Shown: in pieces, positions 9,466 through 20,352 of the stretch | How the letters are laid out: each line of letters begins with the position of its first letter | How positions within the stretch are numbered: the stretch's first letter is position 1 | Source: Breviolum minutum Mf 1.05b.01 | Lineage: Eukaryota; Sar; Dinophyceae; Suessiales; Symbiodiniaceae | Reading direction: 5' to 3' | Length of the DNA: 64,000 nt | NCBI GenBank assembly: GCA_000507305.1 | Contig: DF239630.1 | Span: forward strand, 62,001-126,000 | Notes under the pieces: model-generated | Told to the model about the DNA's origin: nothing | The model's input: only the letters and a program-made list of their open reading frames with translations | The model's database searches: none | Made by a program: the position numbers and the translations under genes

Positions 9466-12400
9466 ATGCCGGGTGAGACAAAGTTAAAGCCTGAAGCCAG
9501 GAAACTTGGCCATCCTACTGCTATGTTTCAGAAGATTTAGGTCAGTTCTATGGAAAAGAAGGAGTGTTTTTCAGTATAGTGTCTAGCCCTGTTTTATTTC
9601 TCGCTTTTTCTGGGAGTCATGAGGAAACTATTACGTGCTATGTCGGACAAGATCCCCATTGATCAAGTGATCAAACGAGAAGAACTAGTTCCTGCTTCTG
9701 ATGATATACGCGATAATGGCTTTGCATGGCTTCGATCGGCCATTGTGCTTTCCGGAATCTCCAGGGTTCCCCGTGAAACTTCAGTGCGATGCGTGGTTCA
9801 AAAATTAGTTGTCAGGAAAGAACTATGCAACTTGCTCTGCATAATTTGCAGCGCGATTTGTAAATTCGAACTTTCATTATGATAAATGTTTTTTTTAAGG
9901 GGGTTGTGTCAGTTCTAAGGCAAAAAAATGAATGATGAACAGCGATCAGAATGGATCCGTGAGCAAGTTGCTTGGATCACATAAGTCAAACCTGTGCCAC
10001 TTTTACATAAGACTTACTAGCACCTTGATTCTTTATGACATACCATCCCTAAGGCTTTCAGGTGCCACACGCTCCTGCTGAAGCACCAGAAATCTAAAAG
10101 AAAGGGTCGGACCTTTGAATCACCAGGTTCAAAGAAAAAGAAACTTGGCATTGGACGAATCAAAGTACCAAACATACGATGAATATTTATGCATGGCTGT
10201 GGATAATTGCTATATCATGTTCACACATCTCGATATAATTTATTATGGCATAGTTTGTGGCTTCCGGCCTCAGGAAATCCATGGAGTCCATTGATACTAT
10301 GGATACCATGCCTTATGTTCCATCTGACTTTGGAGTGCCCGAGCTCGATGACTCCCATCTGCTACTTGTTTAGCAAAATTGGTGGGTTTGGATTGCGTAT
10401 CAGGCATTTGACCTCAAATCTGTCAAATCTACACATCCACCATTCCACCTTAAAAAAAATCCTTTCATGTGTTTTCACTATTTCCATGATATAAGGACAA
10501 ACAGTGGTCGACTTGATGTTCCAGAACTTCCACCTGATGTTTTTGGGGAATGTCATGAATCAGAAGATATCACTGACGATGATGAGGCCCACATCCATTT
10601 CAAACTTGAACTCCCAACCAAACAAGAAGTCACTACCCGCAGGAGATTGAAGATCTTGAAGAAAATGATGCTGAAGGGAGCAATGCAAAAACCCATGAGG
10701 CACTTAAGTGAACCCTAGGTTTTGCTTTATCTGTTCAAAATCATGATTGCTTTTGATCCCTGATTATCTAGTTTTTTTAATTCAAAGGTCAGTACTCCCA
10801 CACTGCATAGTTCCCCTCCCCACACATCTCCACGCAGGACACCGAAAGTGATGGAGAAGAAGAACAAGAACGCAAAGATAAGAAAGATAAGGCTGAAAAG
10901 GCGAGTTCAGATGAGGAGGCTGCAGAGAAAGAAAAGCATGAAGAAGAACCAGAGGCAAAGGAGGATGAAGAAGAAGCAGGTTCTGATGAGGAAGAGGCTG
11001 CAAAGGAAGATGATGATGAGGAGGATGGCAAAGAAGAAACAGGGGCGAAGTCTGAAGAAGATTTAGATGAGGATGCAGAGAAAGGAGAAAGTTCAGTTCG
11101 CACGAGCGATTTCTCAATCTCGAATGACAGCCCTTGGACAACAGATTCATCAAAAGACTCTTCGGACAGTGAAAACATGGAGCCCTTGGCCCAGCAGGCG
11201 GCAACAATCGCTGAGCTGGATTGTGTTCCGGGATACTGGGAATGGGCCAGCCATCCAAACCCAGAAACAAGTGCTCAGGAAGTATTCTGTGTAACCTTAA
11301 GAGATGAAGAAATGATAGCTGGGAAAAACTCAAGACGATTAAACCAATCACTGTTGCAGAAGAAGCCTGCCGCAAAGATTGGGGAAAGGAAGCAGAAAAA
11401 AAGAAAGACTGATGATCTGGAGAAGGAACTAGAGAATGCAGTTGACCCACCACCTGCACAACCTCCTCGTCGTGTAAGAAGAAAAACACCCCCTCCAGAT
11501 CCCGGCATCTCATCTCAATTTTTGAAAACAATGTGAATCATAGAATCTTAACAGTGTTCTTGAAAATATGAAAGAATGCCAACCCTTTGAACTTACTTCG
11601 AATCAACAAATGCTGCTGATTTGTTTCTTAAGATATACCCCTGCGCAATTGATAATTCCAATTGGTTTCTTCTCAGGTAGTGCCCCTTCGACCTCATCAA
11701 GACCAACTGCTGGCTCTGAGCAGAAGCAGGCCTGTTGTGTTGCTGCGGTGGGTTGGGCTAGTCTCCATTTATGTGGCTCTCCCCCTGTACCCAAATATCT
11801 AATTCATGTCATCGTTTCAAATGGTTGTTGCCGCTAGGAACCCTTGCCAACACTGGTGAAGAAAGTCACCTTCAAGGACTTTGACAAAAATGCTTTTCAA
11901 ATTGCTATAGGTCAGGTGCAGGCTCTAGCACTGAAAAAGGCAGGTGAAAGAGTTCCATGTCCTGCTGAACAACTGGCACTAGTGACAAAGAAGCGAGAAA
12001 ACAAGAAGAAAGGAAGAACTGCGTACCCTTGACCAATTGGATTGATTGAGGTTCATTGAAATTATGTTCAATTATGAACTGAATCTGATGTATCCAAGTC
12101 ATTGCCACCACATGCTTTGAAGTTGAGTAGCTAGAATGATGTAACGTACTAAGGCAATTTGACCTTTTGACCACAGTTGACCTCCAGGACGGTTGGACCG
12201 TGGAGATCAGAAAGCGGTTGCAGGGAGTTTGCAAAGGCCAGAAATACAAGGTGTTTCTTAAAGACGGTAAGCAGTACTTTACCAGGATCCTTGGTGGATT
12301 TAATGACCAAATGCAACACGGATCAGTTTGTTTGTTTGTTCCAATGTTAGATGTGTTTGATTTCAACAAGGGTGGAGGTAAAGTATATATACACCTGTAA

Positions 12401-12578
12401 ACCCTGCATGTGCCCCCTAAGGAAAAAAGCTGATCTTGAAGGTTTTCGTGATCCTAGCGGAAAGTTAGCAGCTGCTGATAGGGCAATTTCCAAATCTGAA
12501 ACGGTAGTTGCTGAAGCTGAGAGTACGGATCCTGTGGGCAAAACTTCGAAGAAGCGTAAAAAACCCCGCAAGTCTTAG
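9466..12578 (+). CDS. Multi-exon gene for acidic/lysine-rich protein with MBD-like C-terminus
   Basis: Several plus-strand exons read as one gene. A possible start is ATG 9466 (MPGETKLKPEARKLGHP). Further pieces: 9619-9780; 10062-10182 (TFESPGSKKKKLGIGRIKV); 10274-10373 (SMESIDTMDTMPYVPSDFGV); 10497-10610; 10643-10708, which has AG before it and GT after it; 10838-11536, the main exon; 11677-11750; 11838-12032; 12177-12390; 12422-12578. The main exon begins with about 80 residues dominated by Glu, Asp and Lys, then a Ser/Asp-rich stretch, then LDCVPGYWEWASHPNPE and a basic KKRKTDD tail. Exon phases between several pieces do not close, so frames or boundaries need transcript support. A nuclear location is likely from its charge and the MBD-like end, by inference only. 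Confidence 0.5.
12177..12578 (+). CDS. MBD/TAM-like DNA-binding segment (two exons)
   Basis: After an acceptor (GACCACAG) the frame reads DGWTVEIRKRLQGVCKGQKY then KVFLKDGK. This matches the start of the methyl-CpG-binding/TAM fold (GW-x-hydrophobic-basic, then G-x-KY-x-VY-x-x-x-GK). A second exon at 12422-12578 supplies KKADLEGFRDPSGKL, like the end of such a domain, and a basic KKRKKPRKS tail with a stop. The canonical domain is about 60-70 residues, which the two exons together would cover. The phase between them was not resolved. It lies directly upstream of the methyltransferase-like locus, suggesting a shared role in DNA methylation or a shared mobile element. Confidence 0.45.
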
Positions 12579-12803
12579 CTAAGTTTGGAATACATGATTT
12601 GGTGAAATGTGATGTCACATTACACTATCTTTAAAAAAAGGTTGTTGTGTTACTTCTTGATTCAATCAAACCATGCTTAGCAAAGGCGATTATGCACGTG
12701 AGTCTTCTCACTTAGGCCCTAGGCTTTTGGTGAGAATTTATAAACTGTCGAAGTTGTATTGCAAGTTTGTTTTTTAACAATTTGTATGGCCTTGGGTTTT
12801 TAG

Positions 12804-15268
12804 ACATCCACTTTGTCAAGACCACCTGCTGGCAACACGGACCGGCCTCCACGCAAGAAAGTGTGGTGTTAGCAGCTGTTGACCTTTCAACCGCATCTGT
12901 GAAGATTTGGATTTTTGGAAGTGTCTTGGGTGACTGCGAGTTGGTACTGGCTGTCGGGGTTCAAGCCATTTTAAGCCCATTAAAACGTTTCTGTATCACG
13001 CCCGTTAGATTGTGGTGGTCATGATGCCTGGGAAGCTCTTGCCTATCCTAACCCTTCTGGCTACACTTCAGCCAGCTGACAAGGGAAATGATTTTGTATC
13101 CTGACTAAATCAACTTTTCTTGGCAACTCTTGGGGGGCCCTGTGTATTTCCACCTGAAGTACCAATCATACATTCTGAGGTAGAGGTATGTGCAGGGGAG
13201 GGCAATTTATCGAGGGCTCTATGGAGCTGTGGCTTTGAAGGGAAAGCATTTGACGTATCTTTTCAGCATTACTTTCACCTAGCCACCTGCTAAATTGATG
13301 GACCACGTTCTGCTTCTTTTCCTTAGGTAAAGTTTTCCAAAAACCATGACCTACTTCGTACAGTGGGTTTCCTCGCAATTCTGGCAGCAGCCTGATCCCT
13401 AGAAAGCCAATTGCTCAAATTCTTCATAATTGATCTTTTATTCAAATAAGAATGGCATTTGGTTGCCCATGGTTCCATCATGATTACTGAGGTCATGAAT
13501 ACAAAAGCTGGTGGTTTGCTTGTATTCGCACCCCCTTGCTCAACATGGGTATTTTTGAAACTTGACATGAATTTTCACAATATGGATCCGTTCTTTTTTC
13601 AGTGGGTTCTCCAACCTCCCCTTGAAATTGAAATTATGCCTTAGGAGCTCCCCATCCACCGGAAGAACATGGATCAATCCTGCTGGGTATGAAACGAAGT
13701 GTGTTATGCTGGCCAATGTACTGGTCATGAGAATGTTGTATATGTACCAAGGCTGCATTTTCAAACATGACTACACATGCAGAACATGTTTTGCAAAGCT
13801 TCATGTAAAGTCGTAGCCTGTGGAACTGAGTCTATATGTTGCATGGCGGCGTGGAGTATACTTCATCGTTGAGCAACCCTTGTCTTCAGTTAAAATCTCA
13901 GAAGCTGAAAGGTATTCATTCGCCATGTTCGATATATTTGAAAATTGGTGGTACCAGCTGGAAAAATGAAACACATTGCCTTATCACGAGGTTCTTTTTG
14001 CATGGGCACCAGTGCAACAATTTCTTTTCACTTGCAAAGCGAGGACATTTGGTATATTTGGAATTCGCTAGGTTATCAAAAACGAAACCCCATGTCCGAA
14101 TTCTTCATCTGCCTTGGTTCCAATAAAGTACTGGCAGGAGAGTGGCCTTCCCCATGGGATCCTTCGGTTCCTCAACCCTTAAGATGACTGCGTTTCTCGG
14201 CCCGAAAAGTGTGTTAGTTGTTTCTTCAATTATATAATTAATGTCCTTGTTTGTTCACCCTGTATAGTCTCAAGTCTGGGACTCTTTTTCTGAATCCAAG
14301 AATTATAAAACAAACCCATTGGACACATTCACTTATCCCTGATCCCTGGCACAATGAGGATTTGGGGAACACTTCCAAACCTACACCACCTTCGACTGCC
14401 ACTGAATTTGAAGCAGCTGCGGTCTGCTCTGAAGAGGCCAGCTTGGGAAATTGTAGCCAAGGTGATCGGATAGTTGACTCCAAAATCTCGTCGTCGTCTT
14501 GACAACTTTTCCACCTCATATAAAAGACTTTGCGCTCCACACTTGGATTGAACCAATCATTCCCGGGCCACTTCCTGTGCAGGATGTTCATGTTGCCCTG
14601 CTCCTTATGGAATTTCTTGTTGATGTTTGGCAATGCCAATAGCACCATCAGAAGTTGCCACTGACTGAGCTCATCATCCCAAAGTGTTGCTGCCAAAGTT
14701 TCCAAACACAATTTCCCATTCACAAATTGGTCTTGGGGAATCCCAACATAATCACAATACCCATCCAACATCATGCAACCATTTCTTCCAGGACGGGTGT
14801 GAGCCTTGTCAACAAGAGTGTCAATAAGCATGGCAAACGATGTGTCGCACCTTGGCGTGAATTCTGAATTAGGTGAGTTTATATTTGTGGTAGCATGAGT
14901 ATCAAACACGGATGACTGCCACCCTCTTGGATCATATTGTTGGAATCAATTGGGGTTGGCTCATAAATGGGTTTTCATCTTTTTCAAATTGATGGATTTC
15001 TTTTACCACCACCCCACCCTTTCACCATTCTAAGGCAGGAAAAAAGCGGGCTTTATCTGAGAGTGCAGTATACCCTCGTGCCTTTGGTGTGGCTGTCGCT
15101 GGTTTGATAGGGCCCAGGGGGCCGGTGAGGCCATTTGATGAACCACTCGACATAACATATCGACTTTGTACAGATGATCTTAGAGCTTTGGATGATTTGT
15201 TGATAGGTGTGAAAGAACCTGGTGGAGGAAGCTCTAATTTTCAAACACGTTGGTTCCCTGCTGGATGA
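12804..15268 (+). CDS. C5-cytosine DNA methyltransferase-like gene, multi-exon
   Basis: Pieces in order: 12804-12866 (weak); 13327-13390 (KNHDLLRTVGFLAILAA); 13456-13548 with GGLLVFAPPCSTW, the Pro-Cys core of motif IV; 13645-13743 (SSPSTGRTW then VMLANVLVMRMLYI); 13831-13911 (VAWRRGVYFIVEQPLSSV), where VEQP sits at the place of motif VI (usually ENV); and 15035-15268 with SESAVYPRAFGVAVAGL, like motif X. The 13744-13830 intron is GT-AG and joins in phase (phase 2 plus one base). Dinoflagellate proteins with this EQP-type methyltransferase core are known to me, some linked to retrotransposons. The piece between 13912 and 14200 is degenerate and no motif I was found, so it could be a decayed copy. 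Catalytic Cys and motif VI Glu are both present. Confidence 0.6.
14238..14909 (-). CDS. Long antisense open frame inside the methyltransferase-like locus
   Basis: An uninterrupted minus-strand frame of about 223 codons, extending upstream in frame to roughly 14945. It lacks an ATG at its 5' end, so it would be an exon or a decayed gene. Composition is protein-like with many Trp and Asn, including YCDYVGIPQDQFVNGK, LWDDELSQWQLLMVLL, KWPGNDWFNPS and RWKSCQDDDE. No domain is recognised. It lies between plus-strand methyltransferase-like pieces, in what would be their intron. It might be an insertion on the opposite strand. Confidence 0.35.
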   Translation of the reverse strand: MFDTHATTNINSPNSEFTPRCDTSFAMLIDTLVDKAHTRPGRNGCMMLDGYCDYVGIPQDQFVNGKLCLETLAATLWDDELSQWQLLMVLLALPNINKKFHKEQGNMNILHRKWPGNDWFNPSVERKVFYMRWKSCQDDDEILESTIRSPWLQFPKLASSEQTAAASNSVAVEGGVGLEVFPKSSLCQGSGISECVQWVCFIILGFRKRVPDLRLYRVNKQGH

Positions 15269-15470
15269 TAATTTGTTTTGATGGTGAACCCTTATTGAAA
15301 TTTAAAAACAATATAGTCCATGAGCTTTCTCTACTCTGCTAAGTCGTATGGTGACACCAGCTGTGTTTTAAAAAAATCTCTGCAATGCGATGGAAACTCA
15401 CTTCACTTCGGGTTTTGTTGAACCACATACCCTATTGTCAAGTTTAGGTTTACGCAGCCTGCTTTTAGTT

Positions 15471-15779
15471 TCAAGTTAGGTCCATCATTAGTCCAATAGG
15501 GGTGTTTGAGACTAAGCAATGCCAATTTCGAGCGAATGGTTGGAGTACCTCGAGACCATTGCTGACGAGAAGCTGTGTTTGTCCTGCTGGTTGGAACAGC
15601 TTGAAGAATACCTTGAACCGTCGCTTGGTACCATGGACTTCAGCGTTGGGATAACCCATGGGAAACCCAACTGAAATAGTATGATACATATTACAACGAG
15701 AAACTAATTCATTGCTCATTAGTTCCTGATATGTTGCCACTTTGGGAACATAGATCAATATTTGTTTGTTACCATGCAT
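15471..15779 (-). CDS. Hypothetical minus-strand frame (102 codons, ATG start); plus strand also open
   Basis: Starts at an ATG (MHGNKQILIYVPKVATYQEL) and ends at TGA. The same DNA read on the plus strand from ATG 15519 gives a 50-residue frame beginning MPISSEWLEYLETIADEKL, which is equally protein-like and matches the strand of the neighbouring genes. Only one is likely to be real; I slightly prefer the plus reading, as a possible N-terminal exon of the gene at 16.5 kb. Confidence 0.25.
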   Translation of the reverse strand: MHGNKQILIYVPKVATYQELMSNELVSRCNMYHTISVGFPMGYPNAEVHGTKRRFKVFFKLFQPAGQTQLLVSNGLEVLQPFARNWHCLVSNTPIGLMMDLT

Positions 15780-16267
15780 ATTCCAAATAGTGTAAATTCT
15801 GCCCGTCAGTTTACTAGCTAAGGAAAGACTACCAACAACTGATCCAAATCTGCAAGGATTGTCGATGTGACCAAATCTCAGCTCAACTCATGATTGCCAG
15901 GGAAAAGGCTAAATATGCCAGTGACGAAGAAAATTCAAACTGATTTTGGATCCAACTATGCTTTTGTAATTTGAGAGCCCATCATCCCAATGGGTCCGCT
16001 CTACCATGGATGGTGCGTCAGGAGTTTGATATGTTTATCAATAGTTTTTGAAATCTCGGAAAATTATATATACCTTTTTGAGATCCAACTCATACGAATT
16101 GCCAAGCTCCTGCGACACATGACACCACCCGAAATTTGTTGTACGAACCTCCTTGGTCTTGTGGGATAGCCACGAGGCGACCAACCTGGAACATGTCAGC
16201 GTTACAAAAAAACAACCCCTTTTGGCGTGTCATTGCGTGTCATTCGCGTGTCACTGGGGTTTTCCTA

Positions 16268-16365
16268 GGGTCACCAAAAAGCACCCTTTGTGAAACGTGC
16301 ATTGTGAAGGGGTTTCCATAAAACACCCCTTGTTAAACGTGTCGGGGAAGGGGTGCTTTTTGGTG
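16268..16365. repeat. Hairpin element, GGTCACCAAAAAGCACCC
   Basis: GGGTCACCAAAAAGCACCC is the complement of GGGGTGCTTTTTGGTGACCCC about 75 bases downstream. The flanking region repeats AACGTGT/GTGTCAT motifs. No second copy was noticed, so whether it is mobile is unknown. Confidence 0.45.
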
Positions 16366-16535
16366 ACCCCTTGCAGAACGTGTCGGGGGGTCACGCAGCG
16401 TGTCATTTCCGTGTCGTTTTGGATCTCGTTTGTGAAAAATCGACTTTTTGGAATCACCTGTTTTTTTTTCAGACTTTCGGCTGCAGGGGTAGCAGTCGGG
16501 AAAAACAAACCGGGCTCAGTTCTCGTCGAAACATA

Positions 16536-19523
16536 ATGGTAAAGCCAAAGGAAGGACCTTCAGGACAGAAGGATGAGAAAGAGAAGCAGAAAGAAGTTGA
16601 GGCTGCCAAGGACAGGACGAAAGTAGACAAGCTTCCAAAAGATCCCAAAGATGGCAAGGATGAGGAGGCCAAGAAGAAGAAGAGGAAGGAAGAAGATGGT
16701 CAGAAGAAGGACGACAAGAAGGATAAGACGCCACCTGAAGCCAAAGGTGGGAAAGGACCTCAAGGAAAGAAGGATGAGAAAGAGAAGCAGAAAGAGGTTG
16801 AGGCTGCCAAGGACAAGACGAAAGTAGACGAGCTTCCAAAAGATCCCAAAGATGGCAAGGATGAGGAGGCCAAGAAGAAGAAGAGGAAGNNNNNNNNNNN
16901 NNNNNNNNNNNNNNNNGCCACCTGAAGCCAAAGGTGGGGAAGGACCTCAAGGAAAGAAGGATGAGAAAGAGAAGCAGAAAGAAGTTGAGGCTGCCAAGGA
17001 CAAGACGAAAGTAGACGAGCTTCCAAAAGATCCCAAAGATGGCAAGGATGAGGAGGCCAAGAAGAAGAAGAAGAGGAAGAAGGAAGAAGATGGTCAAAAG
17101 AAGGAAAATCAGAATCCCCAAAGTCCAGCGGAAGGTCTTGGAAGCAAAGATCGACCAAAGGAACATGCCCTTTTCCCCCTAGAGCCGACGATTCGCAAGT
17201 CTGGAAGTCAGGACACGGGTTTGACTTAAGACGTGGCCTATTATACAAATTGAATTGGAATCTGGGGATCATATCATATGGTTTTGTTGCCAAAAGTATT
17301 CAAAAATGATTAAATCTACCACTATTCCTGCAGGAAAGATTGAAAGAACGGGTGCCTACCATGGAGAGTTTGGACCTTGAGTTGGCTAGTCTGGCTACTC
17401 CCCAAAGGGCCTTAAGCTTTGGTGGTTGCTCTGATTCTTGGTTACTTTCAAAAAAAACTCCTAGGTTACCACAGCTTTATTCACCATTCCCACTACCGCC
17501 ATGTATAGTCACGAAAGCGAGCATTTCCCCAACCAATCAACACGACCACTGCGACCACAGCCACCAAACCACAAACACTAAGGACACACCGTCTTCCGGT
17601 GAGAAGCGAAACCGAAAAAAAGAATGGACTGATGATGAAAAGGCCAGCATTGCTGCGATGACTAAACCATCGGAGCTAGACCCAGCTGTACCTTGAATGA
17701 ATTCAAAATTCAACATATTCAACATAATTTCAACCAGATCGATTTCAGTTTGAATTCACCTGGACCTTCAAAGGGGTGCTAATTAAACATCAATTAAAAA
17801 CGCTATAGGGGATGGAGAATTGATACCCTTTAGGAACCATTTTTACCAATGTAAAATTTGAATGATTCTTCTTTGGGGGTGTTTGGCTTAGGAGCGCAAA
17901 CGACAATATGCAGCACTTCGACGTGTCATTTTTCGGGCCTGAACTGGTAGCGAAGTTCAACCTCTGCTCGGACAGCGAACGGTCACTGGTCCATTGTTTT
18001 CTTGGTGAGATTCAATAGTTTTGTATCGTGAAGCTGATATGCAGTCACTCCCCTAAGTTCACCACAAAACAACATCTCGATCGGTTTTGTTTCCTAGGTT
18101 TGGTATGCTGAAACAGTGGATAATTAACCCAGACCTCGGTGAAATGCAGATCGAACAGAAGTACCGTACATGGGTTGAAAACCTTCGCACTGACCGGTAC
18201 GTGACAGTGCAACCCTCAGCTTTACTATGCTTGTGATATCACACTTATTGCCTATTGCGTAGTTTTGACCATGAGATATGGTACTGCTACCTAACATGGA
18301 TGTTGCATCCTGCAATCAGGTGACGATCTTTCAGTTGGAGAAACTTTTCGGAAAGGGCAAAGAATCCCAAGAGTTTATCTCGGAACTTTGCAAGGGTGCT
18401 CTGGCTCCTATCATCTCACTTGTATATTCACATGAAATATCATTCATAAAAACGGAGACGCCAGGTCCACCATATATATAAATCTCATCGTCCTTCCACT
18501 CAGGGCAGAAGGGTGTTCCGCATCCTCAAGCACCCAATGTGCGGAAGGCTATGATGTTTAAAGTTTTAAAGGAGGTTTGCGAAGACAAGACGAAAGGTGA
18601 GGCAGGTGAAAGCAATGTTTCTTAATGGCAATCGTTTGTTTCTTGTTCACGTCCCAGTATTTATGAGATAATAGCTAACTGCAGTGATTTTGCCAACTAA
18701 GGTGTCGTTGTCTGGTCGAGTCAGGGATGCTGGTGCCAAGGACATGCTCAAAAAGCAATTGCAGGGCTTAGGAAATAATATGGATGATTTCCTTTGCCTC
18801 AAAACCGGTGCTATCAAAAGTAAAAAGATCAAGAAACAGAAGTCAGCAGAAGAAGAAGCACAACAAGAGATGAAGAAATTGGAAAAGAAGTCACCTGTAT
18901 CATTAAGAATTTATATCTATGGTGAATTTCCTGGGTTTTTTTTCCTGATAGAATTCCTTCAACCAAAAATCTGAGGTATATGCAATTGTACAATGACATT
19001 CCAAAGTGCATTGGCGAGTTGGAGAAGTTCGGTGTTCGCAATTGCGGTGAACTGGTTACCTAACTTGCATCATTATTACTGTGCAAGATTTGCGTCGGTA
19101 TCTACATCTCTGCACGTCAGGTTGGTGCGCTGGATACCCATCCAAAAGCCCTTGAAGATGGATACTTGCTTGCACGCACATTTGAGATGTGTTTTTTTTT
19201 CCCAGCCATATCATAAATTAATATCTCATGTGCAAGTGTCCCTGACCAAGATCAAACATATGTCCCTTCCTATTCATAAGATGCATTAGCTGCCAGGACT
19301 TGCTGACGTGCTGAACCTGCTCAAGACCCCGGTTAGTGATATCAAGCCTGAGGAGTTCGCTGCATTTATCGCTAAATGTAAGGAGTCTCTTAAGGATTGC
19401 GAGGCGGATGTGCGGGATGCCAAACGTCGCATTTCAGCTGCTAAAAGTGGCAGTAAGAAACGTAAGGACAAAGTACCTGACGGTGATGATGTTGATGAGG
19501 ATGATTTGTCTGATGATGCCTAG
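16536..19523 (+). CDS. Multi-exon gene with VPHPQAP domain (dinoflagellate repeated family), first gene of a pair
   Basis: Starts at ATG 16536 with a lysine/glutamate-rich repeat exon (to about 17229). Next come 17334-17402 (RVPTMESLDLELASLATP) and a Lys-rich piece ending at 17696. Then exons join cleanly by phase: 17892-17981 (GPELVAKFNLCSDSER), 18098-18200 (MLKQWIINPDLGEMQIEQKY), 18320-18395 (VTIFQLEKLFGKGKESQEFI), 18504-18596 (GQKGVPHPQAP, FKVLKEVCED), 18685-18892 (SLSGRVRDAGAKDMLKKQL). Later pieces are 18976-19054, 19088-19188 (GIYISARQVGALDTHPKAL) and 19296-19523, ending DDVDEDDLSDDA-stop. Five junctions are GT-AG with matching phase. I recall this module from dinoflagellate gene models, where it often lies upstream of an IHGDD-type gene, as here. 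Function is unknown. The link between the 16.5 kb repeat exon and the 17.9 kb exons is inferred. Confidence 0.62.
16569..17100 (+). repeat. 201-bp in-frame tandem repeat with an N gap
   Basis: The unit starting AAGGATGAGAAAGAGAAGCA begins at 16569, 16770 and 16957. The first period is 201 bp (67 codons); the second is only 187 as given, because 27 N bases at 16890-16916 interrupt it. The unit encodes KDEKEKQKEVEAAKD, LPKDPKDGKDEEAKK and PPEAKGG blocks. Copies are almost identical, which implies recent duplication or gene conversion. Confidence 0.85.
16890..16916. other. Assembly gap (27 N), probably 14 bases too short
   Basis: The intact first repeat unit has 41 bases between AAGAGGAAG and GCCACCTGAAG, while the gap supplies 27. 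With 41 bases the reading frame before and after the gap is the same; with 27 it is shifted. The gap sits in a near-identical tandem repeat, a usual cause of such gaps. Confidence 0.8.
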
Positions 19524-19915
19524 TTTTAAAATCTCCACGTGGAATGGATTGTTGATATGTTATGTGAGTTTCCCTGAAAGAAAATAAAAAGCTGTTCTTG
19601 ATTTGAAAACCATACTGAACCTGTGGAGTTGGGGTGAAACACCACATGCCAAGTACACTAGTGGATTTTGAATAGCGAAACTTAAACTTATTTCTGAAGT
19701 GTCCATCATCATAACCGAACAAGTTAACACTTAACTTGCTGCGGTGGTGTGCATCATAGGCATGTTTGGTGTCTATGCAATTGGCATCTAATCAGGTGAA
19801 AAAAACTGCTTTGACCACTGGCAGAAACGAAGCAAATGTTGAATACAACTTGTCATTATGTTGAATACATCGCTCACCTTTTTTCGTGACAAATGTTTGT
19901 ACCAAATACATACCA

Positions 19916-20227
19916 TCAATTTTGTTTGGATATCAACATAATTTCAGGACTGCAGTGGTAAATTAGCCTTCCGTCATTTCGCATTCTGAAGCCCGGGTAA
20001 ACCTGAGCATCCCAACCAAAGGATGTTGGCAGCTGGATGCCTGCCAGTTGGATGATTTGGTTGGCAAAAGATTCACGACAAAAACAAGTGATACACATGC
20101 TCGATGGTGATGTTTTTTTCAACAACCATTGATGATTCAAAACCCATGTTCCTACCTTTCGGTATGTGTATGGCCCCAGTAACGGACCTGTGTGGAAAAC
20201 ACATGATATATGTAAATCATCGTGCAT
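19916..20227 (-). CDS. Hypothetical minus-strand frame between the paired genes
   Basis: A 103-codon frame with ATG start containing LAGIQLPTSFGWDAQVYPGF and RMRNDGRLIYHCSPEI. No family is recognised. It fills the roughly 0.8 kb between the two plus-strand genes, so it may be chance or a short antisense gene. The rest of 19524-20352 shows nothing recognisable. Confidence 0.22.
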   Translation of the reverse strand: MHDDLHISCVFHTGPLLGPYTYRKVGTWVLNHQWLLKKTSPSSMCITCFCRESFANQIIQLAGIQLPTSFGWDAQVYPGFRMRNDGRLIYHCSPEIMLISKQN

Positions 20228-20352
20228 TCACGCAATCCGAAACATTCCTACTTAACGTTCACATGATACATGTTCACGGAAGGATTTTCAACTTCAACTT
20301 AGCTGCCTTAATTGAAAGTCAACTTAGTCGGATTTAGTCGGTATCATGTGGA

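Noticed and set aside
10782..11531. 249-codon minus-strand frame
   Set aside because: It is antisense to the Glu/Lys-rich plus exon; its Ser/Leu/His-rich translation is what a GAA/GAG/AAG-rich strand gives in reverse.
16516..17293. Minus-strand frames over the lysine-rich repeat
   Set aside because: They are complements of the 201-bp tandem repeat and cross the N gap; the plus frame has an ATG and continues into supported exons.
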